A stretch of DNA of 64,000 nt, from the NCBI RefSeq assembly GCF_032884065.1, contig NC_088871.1, forward strand, positions 14,120,374 to 14,184,373, given 5' to 3'. The DNA comes from Artemia franciscana. Its lineage: Eukaryota; Arthropoda; Branchiopoda; Anostraca; Artemiidae. The notes under the pieces were generated by a model. It was not told where the DNA came from. It was given only the letters and a program-made list of their open reading frames with translations, and ran no database searches. How positions within the stretch are numbered: position 1 is the stretch's first letter; the number at the start of each line of letters is the position of its first letter. Made by a program: the position numbers and the translations under genes. Positions 12,614 through 25,120 of the stretch are shown one piece after another.

Positions 12614-12896
12614 GTTCGTAAAGAGTATCGTCGTATGCTTGGCCTAACACCTCTAGCAAACTGTATGAATCAAGGAGAGAACAATTCTAAACCGGTACCA
12701 AACATTGGCCTTTATAATCAGCAAAACACCAACACCATTACATCAACGACTGGGTTGACTGCACACAATACCGCACCTGTGGGTACCGAGTTAACACCAA
12801 TTTCTACACCCTACTCAACACCAGATTCTTCTGAGACGGACACTGACATCTATCAAAATGAATGTGAATTGTATCCCAACTGTAGAGGGTGCTCAG
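12614..12896 (+). CDS. Cirl: Latrophilin/Cirl exon: proximal cytoplasmic tail (3' limit uncertain)
   Basis: This exon continues Cirl directly after TM7. It follows the acceptor TTTATAG, starts in phase 0 with VRKEYRRMLGL (latrophilins have K-V-R/H-K-E-Y here) and continues into a low-complexity Asn/Thr/Ser/Pro-rich tail containing NTNTITSTTGLT, TPISTPYSTPDSSETDTD and a short Cys-rich end. The frame stays open to a TGA at 12920-12922. The best-looking donor is CTCAG|GTTGGT at 12896/12897, but it leaves phase 1, which does not fit the phase-0 exon at 18208. So either an unseen exon lies between, another donor is used, or the exon reads through to the stop as a short isoform. The family is certain; the 3' boundary is not. 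Confidence 0.75.
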
Positions 12897-15800
12897 GTTG
12901 GTTTTCAATGCTTCGCATATGACTGTCAGCTCCGCTTTAAGGGTCTGGTGTTGGGTAAGGAACTAGGTCTAACTATAATTCTAGATTGTTTCCTTTCTTT
13001 TCAGGCTCTTAATTTAGTTGAATATTTAATTGCTAATCTTATATACTATACTTTGCAGCAGATCTGAATGGTTTTTGAACATTGACAGATTTGAGTTCCT
13101 TTCCATGTAAAATGTATTCCTGCTTGGAAAGGAAGGAATATTTTAATCCAGCTCCCCCTCCCCTCCTGCCTTCACTGCACAAAGAAGTCTTGAGAAAGCT
13201 TTAGTACACTTCACACAAAAAATTGTCAATTGATTACACACTGTAGAAGCCGGATCTTATTATAGATTCTCATATTGTCTTTTTATCACAAGGAAAACTT
13301 CAAATTGAAAAACGGAATTACCAAAAGCAATTTCTGGTGTAATACATCATTTTTGAATAGTAATGATTTTATTCTTAGTATAAACTTGAAGCAATATTGA
13401 GTCATTTCTATTTAAATATTATTCACTAAGCTTTTTTGGGAATTTGTTTAATGATCATTAAATTTCTTTTATTATGCATACAACATGAAACAAATTTAGT
13501 TTCGGCAACTCGATTCATGTCAACCGAAATAAAAATGTCCTGATGGGAGCACAAAGTTAGTTTGGATCTGAATTTTTCTCCTTTTTTGAAGAAAAAGAAA
13601 ATGTTTGACCAACTGACGAAACTGCGTATAAAACCAATAGACTCGTAAGCAGTGGCTTGTACGCCGAATAAGGTTAATAGTTTTTACATATTAGTAAAAT
13701 AAATCCTTTTCCCTGTTGTTTTCTTAAGTCAGGCGATCTTTTTTGTTTATTTTTTTATTAAAATAATATTTCTATATAAATGTATTTTATTGAAAAAGTT
13801 TACTTAAAGTTAAGAAAACTTTTTTGCTCAAGCAATGATAAAAATATAGTGTATTTATTCTTTTAAACACAATTTTACCGGCTGAAAAAAACGAATCTCA
13901 TGGTCAGATTCAAAGTTCAAGTCAGCGAAAAGGTTACCCACATGGATATGCTTTCATAGGGTGAATTAAAATATGACTGCTGAAGCGAAGTTCGGCTCCT
14001 GTCAGAACCTAGATTTAGTACTAAAACTACGGTAACTTCTTTTTTTTCATGCTTTTCTAAAAGACTTGTGCCTAAAAAGTGTGTTTGAACATCTTCTTCT
14101 AGGAAACTTCTTCTTTTTTTTCATAGAAAGAAGCCTTTTCGCCAACCGACAAAGTTCTGCTTAAAATTCAATAAAAGCTTTCTTTTTCGCTTGACGAAAT
14201 TCACCCTGTTCCGACAGATCTTAGCCTTGCACTTTGTAAGGTTTGGAAAGTTGTGCTTGATTTGTGCTCTAAAATTCGGTAGTATGATAAAATTTAGTGT
14301 GAATAGTGTAAAACTCATCTTTTTATATTTTTTGAAGTTTAGGTGTTATTTATGAATGAAAACTTTGATGAATAGACATTATTTCTTAAAAAAATCGTTT
14401 TATCATATTTTTATGCTGGCAGTTCTATATCTTACCAGACTACCAAACTGAGGGAATGAACCAGTCGGAAATTCCCTGAAGTCTGCCAAAAAAATTACTC
14501 TACCTAAAAACATAAGCATTTTATATTATACATGTTTTAAGGAAAACTTATATATACTTATATGTTAACTTATATGTTGTAACTGAGCTTAATGGGTGAT
14601 AATGGTTAGCAAAACCTTTTCTCGCTATTCTTCCTTTCTCCTCCTTTTGTTTTTCTTTTTTCTCCTCCTTTTTCTCCTTCATACCCTCCTTTCTCTCCTC
14701 TCCTCCTCCTCCTTTTGCATTAAATAATTCATCATCTGCGTTAGATATATTTTATTACTTTTGTGAGATCTCCTGCTGGGTATTGAGTCTGCATTATTCC
14801 TGGTAATCGGTATACTTTGATTTTGCCTGTCGTTATGCTCTTTTAATTCATATTCTGGTGCTACGATTTGCGGAAGAACGCAATTTGAACTATGTATTTA
14901 ATTTATGGGGGAAAAAACGCAAAAATGCTTTGAAAATCGCATGCGTGATGCTAAAAAGCCGTAACTTCCTCAAAGATACGTTTCATTACATTTGTAGCGA
15001 CGTATTATGGTAATAAAATAATCAGAAAAGCTCGACAAAAATTTCACAAAAATTGTCTGATTTTCAATGCAGTCCATTTTTGAACAATCAGTAATTTACT
15101 TTCTGCTGTTCTGAATGTAAAATGGATATTGGACGTGAAATCTGTCTATCAAAACGAATTCAAGATTGACTCCTTTCAGAACTCGTAACTCGATATTTAA
15201 TTTGACTTTTGTCAAAACTGAGCTTAATAGCTGATTAGCTATAGTGGCTGTGAAAGCATTTTACTGCTAACTTGTTGTAGAGCTAAGCATCCTCAGTTGG
15301 ACATCTTGGCAAATACTTTTTTTGCGTGATTTAAAGAATAAAAATTAGTTTTATGTGTTTATATAAAGTTTTATGCACGATTATATTCTAATAAGAAGAA
15401 ACGTATTTAATTCTTTAATTGACCACATTGCAGTTCAGTATTAGCCTGTTGTTTATTGAAGGCTTGTTTCCCTTTTCTTCACTTTCATCACTAACTAGCC
15501 AGAGTCAGTCTGGTGACATCCAAAAAAATCCGCAGTGTATAATCTATTGTGAGGACTAGAGAAAAACTAGTATACCACTTTCCCCCGTCGCTAGGTTCTA
15601 GCTCTATTAATTTATATTCAATCATTTATTTTTAAATTATATAATTTAGTCACACTGTACCAAAGCTGTGAAGAACTTTGGCCTTCTTTTCTAATTTCCT
15701 CAAAGCCTAATCTAGGGTATCTCCCCCTCTTAAGCTAGCTTGTGGAACTCTTCTAGAGATTAAGTCTTGTACATCCTTAGGACATAATTCCAGCCACAAC

Positions 15801-18207
15801 TTCATGATGTCCATACTGAGTGGCCAAGAGCCGTATCTTTTACAGAGACTATTGTTTAATACCCCATCTCTATCAAATTACCTCTGAGTAATCCTTCTAG
15901 GAAAATCCAAGCAGGTTTCTGGAACTAACGGTATACAAAAGTCGACTTTAATTTAAAGAGCGAGGATTGATGGAGGGAAGAATTCCCCCTCCCCGAGAAC
16001 AATATATATCCCGTTATTTTATTATAAGCGTGTGCAGGCGTGTGCTTTAGTGCCAACTGCTAATAGGTCAATTTATATTTATTTAAACTTAATATTTTCC
16101 ATATTATTCTATTGAAACTAAAAGAAATACAAAGATACATTTAGGCACCAAACAGCTTGATTGTATAAGGGATAATGGAGGATAATTCTGAAGGGGGGGG
16201 ATATGAAATTAATTTTTGGGTGGGGTATTAATGAAACTTTGGCTTCCCCATTCGTATTCTCCACCCCTCCAATCTGTAATTAGGATAACTTTTGACCTTC
16301 TGGGAGGGTGAATGTGCCCATAAAGTCGTCCTCTCCATGAATCCATCCGTGGAAGGGGAGAACCTTTGCAATAATCTTAGGTTTGGGGTCCTTTCAACCC
16401 CCTTTATGCAGGTGTGCATTAGTTATGTGCTTGTATGTTTAAAAAACAATACCTATTTACGTTTAATTAGCAGAAAAATAAGTGAATCATTTATTTGTGT
16501 TAATCCTTACAATTTTCAAAAACACTTCGAACAACTAAATAAACAATTAAATAGAATAGTTAAAATAGAATAATCAAATAGAAAGGCCGTTCGGGCCTTT
16601 TCTTAGAGAAGTACTAGGCTGATTTTATATAATTCTAGATAGAGTCTTAGATTGGATATAATTGTAACGGCAGTGACTATTATTTTTAAGAGGAAAATTT
16701 AATTGGTAATCAGGGGGTATATTTCTGATAATCAGGTGGCATCATCCGATTTCTGTCTTGCAGCTTAATTTTACCAATGTTACTGTATTATAATGATTAC
16801 ATCATTTTATCATATTATTTTACCAAATTACTATATTATTACTAATTATACCATAGGGCCCATTGTGAAGACCACTAGCTTAACAAATTTCCTTGTAAAT
16901 AAGCCACTAAACTAAAATTTTATATTGTTTTTTTATTTTAAGTGTCGTGAACATTCTGATTTTATATCTGCCGATAGCTAGAATTGTTCCCTCTTCAAAA
17001 AACTCGTTTTTGATGAGCCTTGCTATGGTGTTAAAAATAAGTTAATCTTCAATGTTAGTTAATCCTTAGAATTTTAAAGAAGCCTTCCAAGGTTACAGTT
17101 ACTTGATGGTTTTTTTAGTACTTCTTGGAAATTGAAATTTTTTTTTATAAATATTATCGCAGTGGTGTTGACTAATTTTGTTTCATTTTTATACTTCTAT
17201 GGCTTCATGCTATTACATTCACACATTATTTATTGTAAATGCTGCTGATGATGTCTTCATCAAACCTTTTCAAATGCAGTTTATTTTTTTTCTGTTATTT
17301 AAAAAAAAGTGATATATTCATAAACATTTTGATTTTCAGAAAATCCCCTCCCTCCCCCTCCACCAAAAATGTCAATTTACACATTAAAGAACCAATTTTC
17401 GTGACAGATTTTGTGTAAATTTATAATTGTTCCATGACTAAAAATGCAGCTTCATTCGGGCTGGGTGGCCTAGCTCTGAGTTGTAACCTAGTGATATTGG
17501 TATATCGCCCCGTCCTTCCCCAGCATTGCATGGGCATTTTGTTAAATAAGGTGATTTTTTTATTTTCTCATTTCGGATTTATTGTCGTATGGTATGGCTT
17601 AAGTTTCGTAATAACAGTAGTAAAAAACGTCGATGAAAACCTATTTTTTTGGAGTTAATTGAAAAAGAACTTAAAACCCAAATTGTTTTTACTACGCTCT
17701 TCAAGTACATGTTAAACTCGCCATGGAAAGGTGAGATTAGGTTCTCAAATGAAAGTTTACACACGGTTGAAGCCGTGTCGCAATTGGTATAATAAGGGTC
17801 ATATGGATTCTACACTTTGTGTAGGTTATACTTCGCCCTCCTCCCACTGCCCTCCCGTTGGAATAAATTCCTTTTATTTAAGAATATTAGACGATTAGAA
17901 AAGATCTTTTTATCCATCCAATTTTCTAAATGGGTATCGCTTCAATACTAAGATGAATAAGACGAATAGAAAGACATTGTGTTCTAATCATTGAGTTATT
18001 CAGCTTATTCATGTTATTTCCCGAAAATACCTTGGTTGTCTGGTTGCCCTTCGGTCACTTTTGACTCTCAAAAAGGGCGCTAAAACTTTCGATTTCCAAT
18101 CGAATGAGGCTCCACCAAAGTTTATAAGACTATTTCTTTCATAAAAAAATTTCTGATTTCTCAAATCAGTAAATAAAGTGTTACCTTTCATTCTTTTTTT
18201 ATTTTAG
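12897..18207 (+). other. Cirl intron or introns, no further exon recognised
   Basis: This 5.3 kb stretch is AT-rich with a polypyrimidine tract at 14622-14719. Short repeated motifs of the type CGAAGTTCGG occur around 13.98 kb and, outside this intron, near 9.31 kb. A terminator-like hairpin at 16582-16600 is noted among the rejected items. The exon-phase conflict between 12896 and 18208 suggests a missing small exon here, but none could be picked out by eye. Confidence 0.55.
14622..14719. repeat. Polypyrimidine (CT-rich) tract
   Basis: About 98 bp of almost pure C/T with CTCCT, TTTCTCC and CCTCCTCCTCC units, interrupted by single purines. Confidence 0.85.
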
Positions 18208-18336
18208 TTCCTACAACATTCATGGTCGGGCCTGGTGACCTCTACCGGGGGGACTCTGAGATGTGGCCCACAACAAACATTAATGCCTGCGGTTGTTCAA
18301 TATGGAGGCCACCACAATCCTCAATTAGATAATGAG
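18208..18336 (+). CDS. Cirl: Probable Cirl tail exon
   Basis: A 129-nt exon with acceptor TTTATTTTAG and donor GAG|GTAAGT. Read in phase 0 it is open throughout (43 codons: FLQHSWSGLVTSTGG, then GPQQTLMPAVVQYGGHHNPQ, ending DNE). It joins in frame to the terminal exon at 26793, which also begins in phase 0. This phase agreement and the strong splice sites are the main evidence, because the sequence itself is not a conserved domain. If instead it is entered after the phase-1 donor at 12896, it reads PTTFMVGPGDLYRGDSEMW and stops at a TAA just before the exon end. That would give a receptor with a shortened tail. Confidence 0.6.
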
Positions 18337-18788
18337 GTAAGTTTCTGTGTCCAAATAATGAAATAAAAATAGTCGATTCTTCTTTAGTTGTTTTTGTTAT
18401 TAAAATTTGTCTAATTAACTGATTATTAAAGCCCCTTGTTTTCCTATTTTATTTTTGCTTTGTCAAAACAGCTGACTGCATTTTGGAATGGGTATTTTTA
18501 ATACCATTTTACATGTAAAACAAGGGTAGAGAATTAAAACGAGGTAAAAAAGAATTTAGTCAGATATGCTATTCCTTTGGGAAGTGGCTCCAGAAACAAG
18601 AAGTTTCAAAGTAAGATGACAATAGATAAAAAGTTTTCCGTAGTTTAATATCTGCATCTATTTCCTAAGTTTTTTTATTTTTATTTTTTCTAATTTTTCA
18701 AATTTACTTTCAGTTTTCATAAGTTTCAAAATAAGGAGTAACAGACAATAATGAAATATAAACCTTTTTTTGGTAAAAAATTATAACT

Positions 18789-18965
18789 CAAGGCCTTATC
18801 CACAGAGGTGGTTACCGGGTTTGACCCCCCCCCCCGCCTTGAAATTTTTGTCTGACTTGTATAAACGTAATAATATGCATAAAAACAAATTTTGATGCGT
18901 TTTTACAGTTTTTTTTGTGTATACCCACTCCCACCCCCGAACAAAAATCGTGGATACTCCCTTGG
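18789..18965 (+). repeat. CAAGG-TIR MITE, copy d
   Basis: Forward orientation. The left end is CAAGGCCTTATCCACAG. The internal part has GGTTTGACCCCCCCCC, GAAATTTTTGTCTGACTTGT and AACAAATTTTGATGCGTTTT. The right end is AATCGTGGATACTCCCTTG. The terminal inverted repeats (about 17 bp, imperfect) are clearest in this copy. Confidence 0.75.
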
Positions 18966-20269
18966 TATAACAATAAAGGATTTTTAAAAAAAGGAACAGT
19001 AAAACTAATCAACGGTACTAACAATACTTTATTATTGTGGTATACTACGGTACTATACCGGTCTCAAAAATTTTACGCATTTGATAGTAATTTGGGGGGG
19101 GGGAAGTAATATTAGTTATAGTGAATTGTCATGGCTTAGGTTTCTTAATTGCAAAATGTTATAAAAGACACTGTAGTTCAGGCTACTCGAAATTTTTTCT
19201 TTAAAAAAAAAAAATATATATTTTTTTTTTTTAATTTTTTCTTTTTCGAAATTTTTTTTCGAAAAATTTCGAAATCGAAATTTTTTCTCTAAAAGTCTTT
19301 TTTTATCTTTCTCAAGAGTGCTACATAATTCTTTTCGTCTCTAAACCGTAAAAAAAATACAATTGCTTGAACAATAATGATATCAACAAGGGAAGCGGTA
19401 GATTAAGTTTTTTAATTATTCTGTTTGTTTTTCTTTTTTTCATTCTTTGTACTATTCAATGTGTTTTTTTTCTGTGTCTATCAAATATTTAAAATTGCTT
19501 GTAAAATAAACAGGTTACTGCTTAAAGACAGACTAGAATAACTAAAATAAAATATTATTAGAACATGGTTAAAGTATTTATAGGGACGCGTTTATGTAGA
19601 TGTTATTTGTAAAATATTTATAAAAAAAATTATGCAATAGAATCCAAAAAGAATGTTTTAAGCATATTTTGTAAAAATATGTACAAGACGTTTGTTGATA
19701 AAAAAAAGTTATACAAACAATTATTAGTGTCAAATAATCTTTTTCTTCTCTTAAACACTTGAGAATTACAGTTCTTAGAGTAGAAGATAAATGCTGTTTT
19801 TAAGTTTCCTACAAGCATTGTTGCTGGATTTTGACTTAAAAAAGAATAACACTTGAATCTTCAAAGGATTGTCTGAAAAATTACTACGAAGGTGGTCCGG
19901 TTGATTTTTATCAAAAAGATGATTAATTCGTATCAAAAGAGGATCTCACCGCCCATTTCGAATTCTACCCCAAGTCAATTTGTTTTTACCCTGATTACAT
20001 TTCAATTTCAAAGTAATTATCTTTTTAATACATACATAAGCATATAATTTACTATTGTTAATTTGGCTTTCAATCGAATGGTATTATGGTAATATTTATT
20101 TTTTTTTATCTAAAAATTGACCATTATCCGCGATGCAAAGATTAATTTTCTCTTTTAAATCATATGGTAATATTGCTACTCAGTAATACATATCAGCTGT
20201 CCCTGATGTCATACAAAAACTTTTCCTGCAGCTTGACTTTGGAGACAAAAAAAAAATCTTTTATCCTTT

Positions 20270-21340
20270 GACAGGTACTACTCTTTAGATTATGTTTCAA
20301 GCAAGGCACAATAAGTATACCTACATACTAAATCGTTAAAGGGGAGAGTGGGTCCAAAGGGGTTGTTGGTCCATTTTGAGCCTTGTTCTTCTTTTTGCAC
20401 CGAATTAGGACTAACGGAATTATAGTTAGATAATTTAATAATTGCAGATTGTCTTTCGGGAAAAGTTATGTCTTTTGAAGGGGTATTACTCTTTAGAAAG
20501 AACCCCTAATAACAGAGAATGCTTCCGTGATTCTACTTCAAACAAGGTGGATCATGTCATTTTCTATTAAAAGTTGATGGGGAATTGGAGGGGGGGGGGG
20601 GGGTCTGGCTCCATTTATACCTTGAGGTTTTTTTTCATCGAATCAGGACCTAAGGAATTTGTGTTGGACAAATCAATAATTGCAGGTCAGCTTTTGATAA
20701 GAAAAATCGGTACTGCCTGAAATACCCCCTACCTAATATTCTTCATCTAAGTAGAACCTAAGTATAACGGGTTTTTTTGTTTGTGTGTTTTTTTTTAAAC
20801 AATTTTGGACTATATATTTGAATATTAAGGGGAGGAGTAAAGTATTTCTGTAGTTTCTAAAATTTTGCTAATAGAGTATTATATTTTCATCATAGTTTTT
20901 GATGTTTCATTAGGATCCTGTGTCAGAGAAACAGCCCCCCTTTACTTTACCCCCACCCCCCTAGTGTACAAATATGTAGCCCAGATTTGTTCCTAAAGTA
21001 TTATATTTTAATCTTACTTTGGTTTATTTCCTTAGAATTGAGCGTCAGAGAAACATATATGAAGAATATTAGGCAGGGGATATTTCATACAAATACCAAA
21101 CAATCCTTTTTTTCTCCCCATCGAAAGAGCGCTACCCTTTAGACAAAGTCTCCAATAATAGGGTGTTGTCGTAATTATGCTATAAATATGGTACAACATA
21201 TCTATCTGTCTCCTAAAAATAGTTGACGGGAAGAAGGAGGAAAGTGAGGGAAATGAGCACATTTTGTGCCTCGAGCTTATTTTCGTACTACATCAGACTA
21301 ATGGAATTTTTCTTCCAACCTTCTACAAATTTAATGTTCT
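20270..21340. repeat. Diverged tandem repeat block with foldback core
   Basis: Three diverged copies of one module follow each other: a CTCTTTAGA-type start, a line of the type CACCGAATTAGGACTAACGG or CATCGAATCAGGACCTAAGG, and a TAATAATTGCAG-type end. Near 20,717-20,750 and 21,055-21,090 lies an inverted pair (ACCTAATATTCTTCATCTA and its complement). Between them are two copies of a segment ending GTCAGAGAAAC, which recurs at 32.6 kb. There is no coding content. Confidence 0.55.
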
Positions 21341-23802
21341 AAGTCATGTTAATGATTTTTGACATTGTTTTTATGAGATTAGGCACGTAAATTGGGGGGG
21401 GGGGATTTGTTCAGGTTGTGGCTCTTTTAATTTTTTTTTATTGTTTCCTGTTAGTCTAACATTTCGTTCATTAACATGTTAATTTAACATCTATCTATTT
21501 CTCTGTTAATGCTAACAAAATTAACAAGCAATCTTAAAGAAACTTAAAACTAAAACTTAAAACTAACCTTAAACTTAAAAGTAAACTTAACAAACATTAG
21601 ATGATTTCATTTAGCATATATTTAGCATTTTGAAGTAATGTAGGTTTTTCTAAGAATATATTTTTGTGTGAATTAGTGAACGGCAATGTTCAAAGACCTT
21701 GAGAATAGGTGAGAGTTAATAAACTCCAACTTTGTCTAATCCAATTTGGTGATATATACTTATTATAATAGACTTATTCCAAGCCGATTTAGTAATCAAT
21801 ATTATATGCTTCCTCTTACATTTACCTTAGAAATTTCTGAAGAAAGCCAATTTTCTTGTAAGTAGAATTGTAGGCTTTCAAGAGTATTAGCTATATTGAG
21901 AGCCAAACCTACAAGGACCTGAAACCAATTTGAAATGCCCTTTTCACCTGACCTGACTTCTTTTCACCGGTAATAGACTTTTCAGAAATTTCATTCCACT
22001 GCTCACTTTCAGTTAATTAAGGTTCAGGCCTTGACCTTTTTGATGTCAGTTTCTTTCTTAGACTCCTAATTTGAAGAGAGTTTCCCCTCAATCCTTAAAG
22101 TTGAATAAGAATTTGATTTTTTTTTATTATTATTTTGAAATTGATGTGTCTATTAAAAAAGAACATGATTCACGATACAGCTGTGAACTAAAATTGGGGA
22201 GGTTATGCACAGAAATTGATTATTTTTTTGTGGGTGGTGACTCATCTGTTGTTGTCACGTGAAGTGGGGCATGTGTGTTTCCAGGCAATTTAAAGACAGT
22301 TTCGCTTCCAAGCTGATGCTAATTTTGTTTAAATATGCACTAATATATTTGATACGGGAAAGATTTCTGTAATATTGAATTCTTTCGGATTTTGATCAGA
22401 AAAAAAATTTGCCCTACCACCTTGATTTAAACTACACTTTCTTTTCTTTTGGATAACACAGATTATAAAAAATGTTTTTAAAAACAATTTTTACCTCTGA
22501 GTTTATATTAGTAGCACCGTTTAATTATTAATAAATATCTCAAATTTAAGAGAAAGTCTCAGGGAGGAATACAGAGATGGCGTCTAAAAACTATGTTTTT
22601 ACAGATTATTCTTAAACTTTTCGTGGGATGTCATCCCACCTGATCCTCCTCTTCAGATGAACTACCGATACAAGCTCTAAGACCCGGTTAGCAACACCAT
22701 AATTTCGGTTGTCAGAAATTGCACTTACCATAAATCCAACTGGGGAAAATAAAAAGCTAGACGTCCTCAAATTAGGTCAAGGTCAAAAAAGCCACAAGAA
22801 CAATGTTTGCAGGTAGTGGGTACTTTATGAGGTCAGAATATAGTGGAGGGAGAGGGGGCTGTAGCTGTTTTAGCCGTAGTTGGTTTTGCAGTGTAATTAA
22901 AAATTAGTGGCAAGCTTATGAGGACCTCGAACTTGGTTTTAAGGCCTATTAGCGCTCTTTGTGTTCTATTGTATGTCGCGTACTCTATTATTCTGTTGAA
23001 AAATAAGTCAATATCATAATTCTTTTTTATGAAATTGCAGTTTCTTCTGTATTAACATTTTACGGTATGCAAATGAATGCAAGGAAAAATTAAACAAAGT
23101 GCTTTTTTTACATTTTTTAAAACTCCCTCTTAAAGGCATGCGCACAGAGACTTACTTCTGGGCAAGAGGAGGGTATCAGTTAAAGAAAACGAAAAAAAAA
23201 AAGAATCGTTGGAAACGAATAGATTTAGATTTTTGTGAGGGGGCAGTGTGGACTTTAAGCTCTCTGATCAACCCCCATTCACGTACCGATATGCAATCTT
23301 GACTATCAGAAAATCAATGAATGTGCCTTGCTATAAAATACTGCTAAGATATTCTTGTTGATTTTTTATTTGGACATGATTATCATGATTTCTTTATTTC
23401 TGCTGTAATTTATACATTGATGTCTATATGAATTGTTGTAGCGGCATTCCTTGTACAAAGAAAGTAACGTGTAATTAGCATTAATTAACTGTCCTCATTA
23501 AGAATATAAAACCATCCATTTAATCTTTTGAGAATATTTTTATGACGGAACAGTATATCTTGGTTGCAAATGCATCCCATGGTAGAGACCCCCATGCGCT
23601 TCTGCAATTATTTTGGAATAATTGTATAAATTTTAGAGTTTTCATGTCCTGAGTTATGGATTTAATAATTATTTTTTGATATTTTATATGAAGTGAAAAT
23701 AAATAACATGTTAATTTTATTAACTCCAGGTAAAATGTTTGAAACTTGGAATGTTAAATACGCTTTCGTTTTATAGATTTCTGAATTACATTATAATATA
23801 TC

Positions 23803-23941
23803 CATGGCCTTATCTGGGATTGGGGGCTATATTGTTTGAACCCTCCCCCCCCCCGAAATTTTTTAACACAAAAATCTTGATAATCACCAATATTATTTTT
23901 GTAACCCTCCCCCCTAAAAAAAACCCTGGATATTGCCCCTA
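23803..23941 (+). repeat. CAAGG-TIR MITE, copy e (degenerate)
   Basis: It contains GGCCTTATCTGGGATTGGGG, TTTGAACCCTCCCCCC, CGAAATTTTTTAAC, GTAACCCTCCCCCCT and a right end CCCTGGATATTGCCCC. The block order matches the other copies, but the termini are eroded. Confidence 0.5.
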
Positions 23942-24964
23942 TATTTATGCTTATGAAGTATCTAGTGCCTCTGTAATATATTCCCCATTACAATATATTT
24001 CCTGTGTACTATATAGTATATTATACTTTTTGTGGTGGCAAGCTTGTCTTTGTTGCACATAAATTCCTAACCAGGGAGAGGTAATGTAAGAATATTCTCT
24101 GTCTCTGTCTTACTTTCTTTCAATGTCGTTTTTTTTTCTGATGATGTTCTGATGTCTGATGTGTACATGGGATCTCTATCCCTCGCACACCAGACGTGTA
24201 TATAGAGAATAACATTGACGTTACGGTTACGAAAGTCAAAAGAAAGGTAAAAGTTATCAAGCTATAAATAAAATATAAGAATTAATATCGAACTTTGTAA
24301 AGATTTTCATGCTTGGGGGGAGAGGGTAAATAATGTTAAATCTCTGGACTCGGCAGTATCCTTTTTTTAGAACACATTGAGATTCGTGCCTTCTTTCTTT
24401 CTTATTTTCAGCTATACACGTTCTAAAAGTGCATATATAGTTTGTCTTTTTTTTGGGGGGGGGGGGTAAACCTGTTTGACTCTTGTGATTAATATTTATT
24501 TAAATAAAATAATAATTTTTTAGTCAGGGCATTCCTGGTGTGGTTTTCAATTTCTTGGAGAGGGATGGGGTGACACAGATTATGGAATTAAAGATGCATT
24601 TCAAATTATCCCCAAGTATTCCGGATTATTAAAAAAAGCGTTATTTTACCTTTGTTCTTTGTCTTTGTAATTCCTTTAGCCTCTTCTGCTTTTCAGAAAT
24701 CAGGCTTTGAAAAATGATTCTTAATATCTACTTCAAATTAATTTATATGTGAAAGTAGGTGCCATATCTTGGAATTCTCACAGACTCTTCTACCCCTTTC
24801 AATGAAAAATTCGATTGGGGTAAAAATGGTGATTTTCCATAGAGTCAAAGTAGGGATGTGGTGTTGGAATGGAGAAAATCGACTAGGGAATTTAGCCATG
24901 CTAGTGGAGGCCTGTGTTTGCGAAACTCAAGGAAGTTTGTTTCTCCATTCTTAAAGGTGACCAG

Positions 24965-25120
24965 TAAGGCCGTGTCCATGGAGATTGGGTACCAGAGCCC
25001 CCCTCCCCCATAAACATTTGTCCTATCCGTAAAAATTAGCAAAAATATATTTGAACAAATTTTTGATGCGTTTCATAAGGATTCTCCAAACCCCAACAAG
25101 AATCCTGGATACACCATTGG
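24965..25120 (+). repeat. CAAGG-TIR MITE, copy f
   Basis: The left end is TAAGGCCGTGTCCATGGAG. The middle has AGCCCCCCTCCCCCAT and TGAACAAATTTTTGATGCGT. The right end is AATCCTGGATACACCATTGG. Strong similarity to copy d in the AACAAATTTTTGATGCGTTT block supports common origin. Confidence 0.65.

Noticed and set aside
16582..16600. Terminator-like hairpin AAAGGCCGTTCGGGCCTTT followed by T-rich sequence
   Set aside because: It looks like a bacterial rho-independent terminator, but the context is a eukaryotic intron. A 7-bp stem of this kind is expected by chance in 64 kb.
17434..17658. Plus-strand ORF with MTKNAASFGLGGLALSCNLV
   Set aside because: No family match, no splice context and T-rich codons; it is consistent with chance in a long intron.
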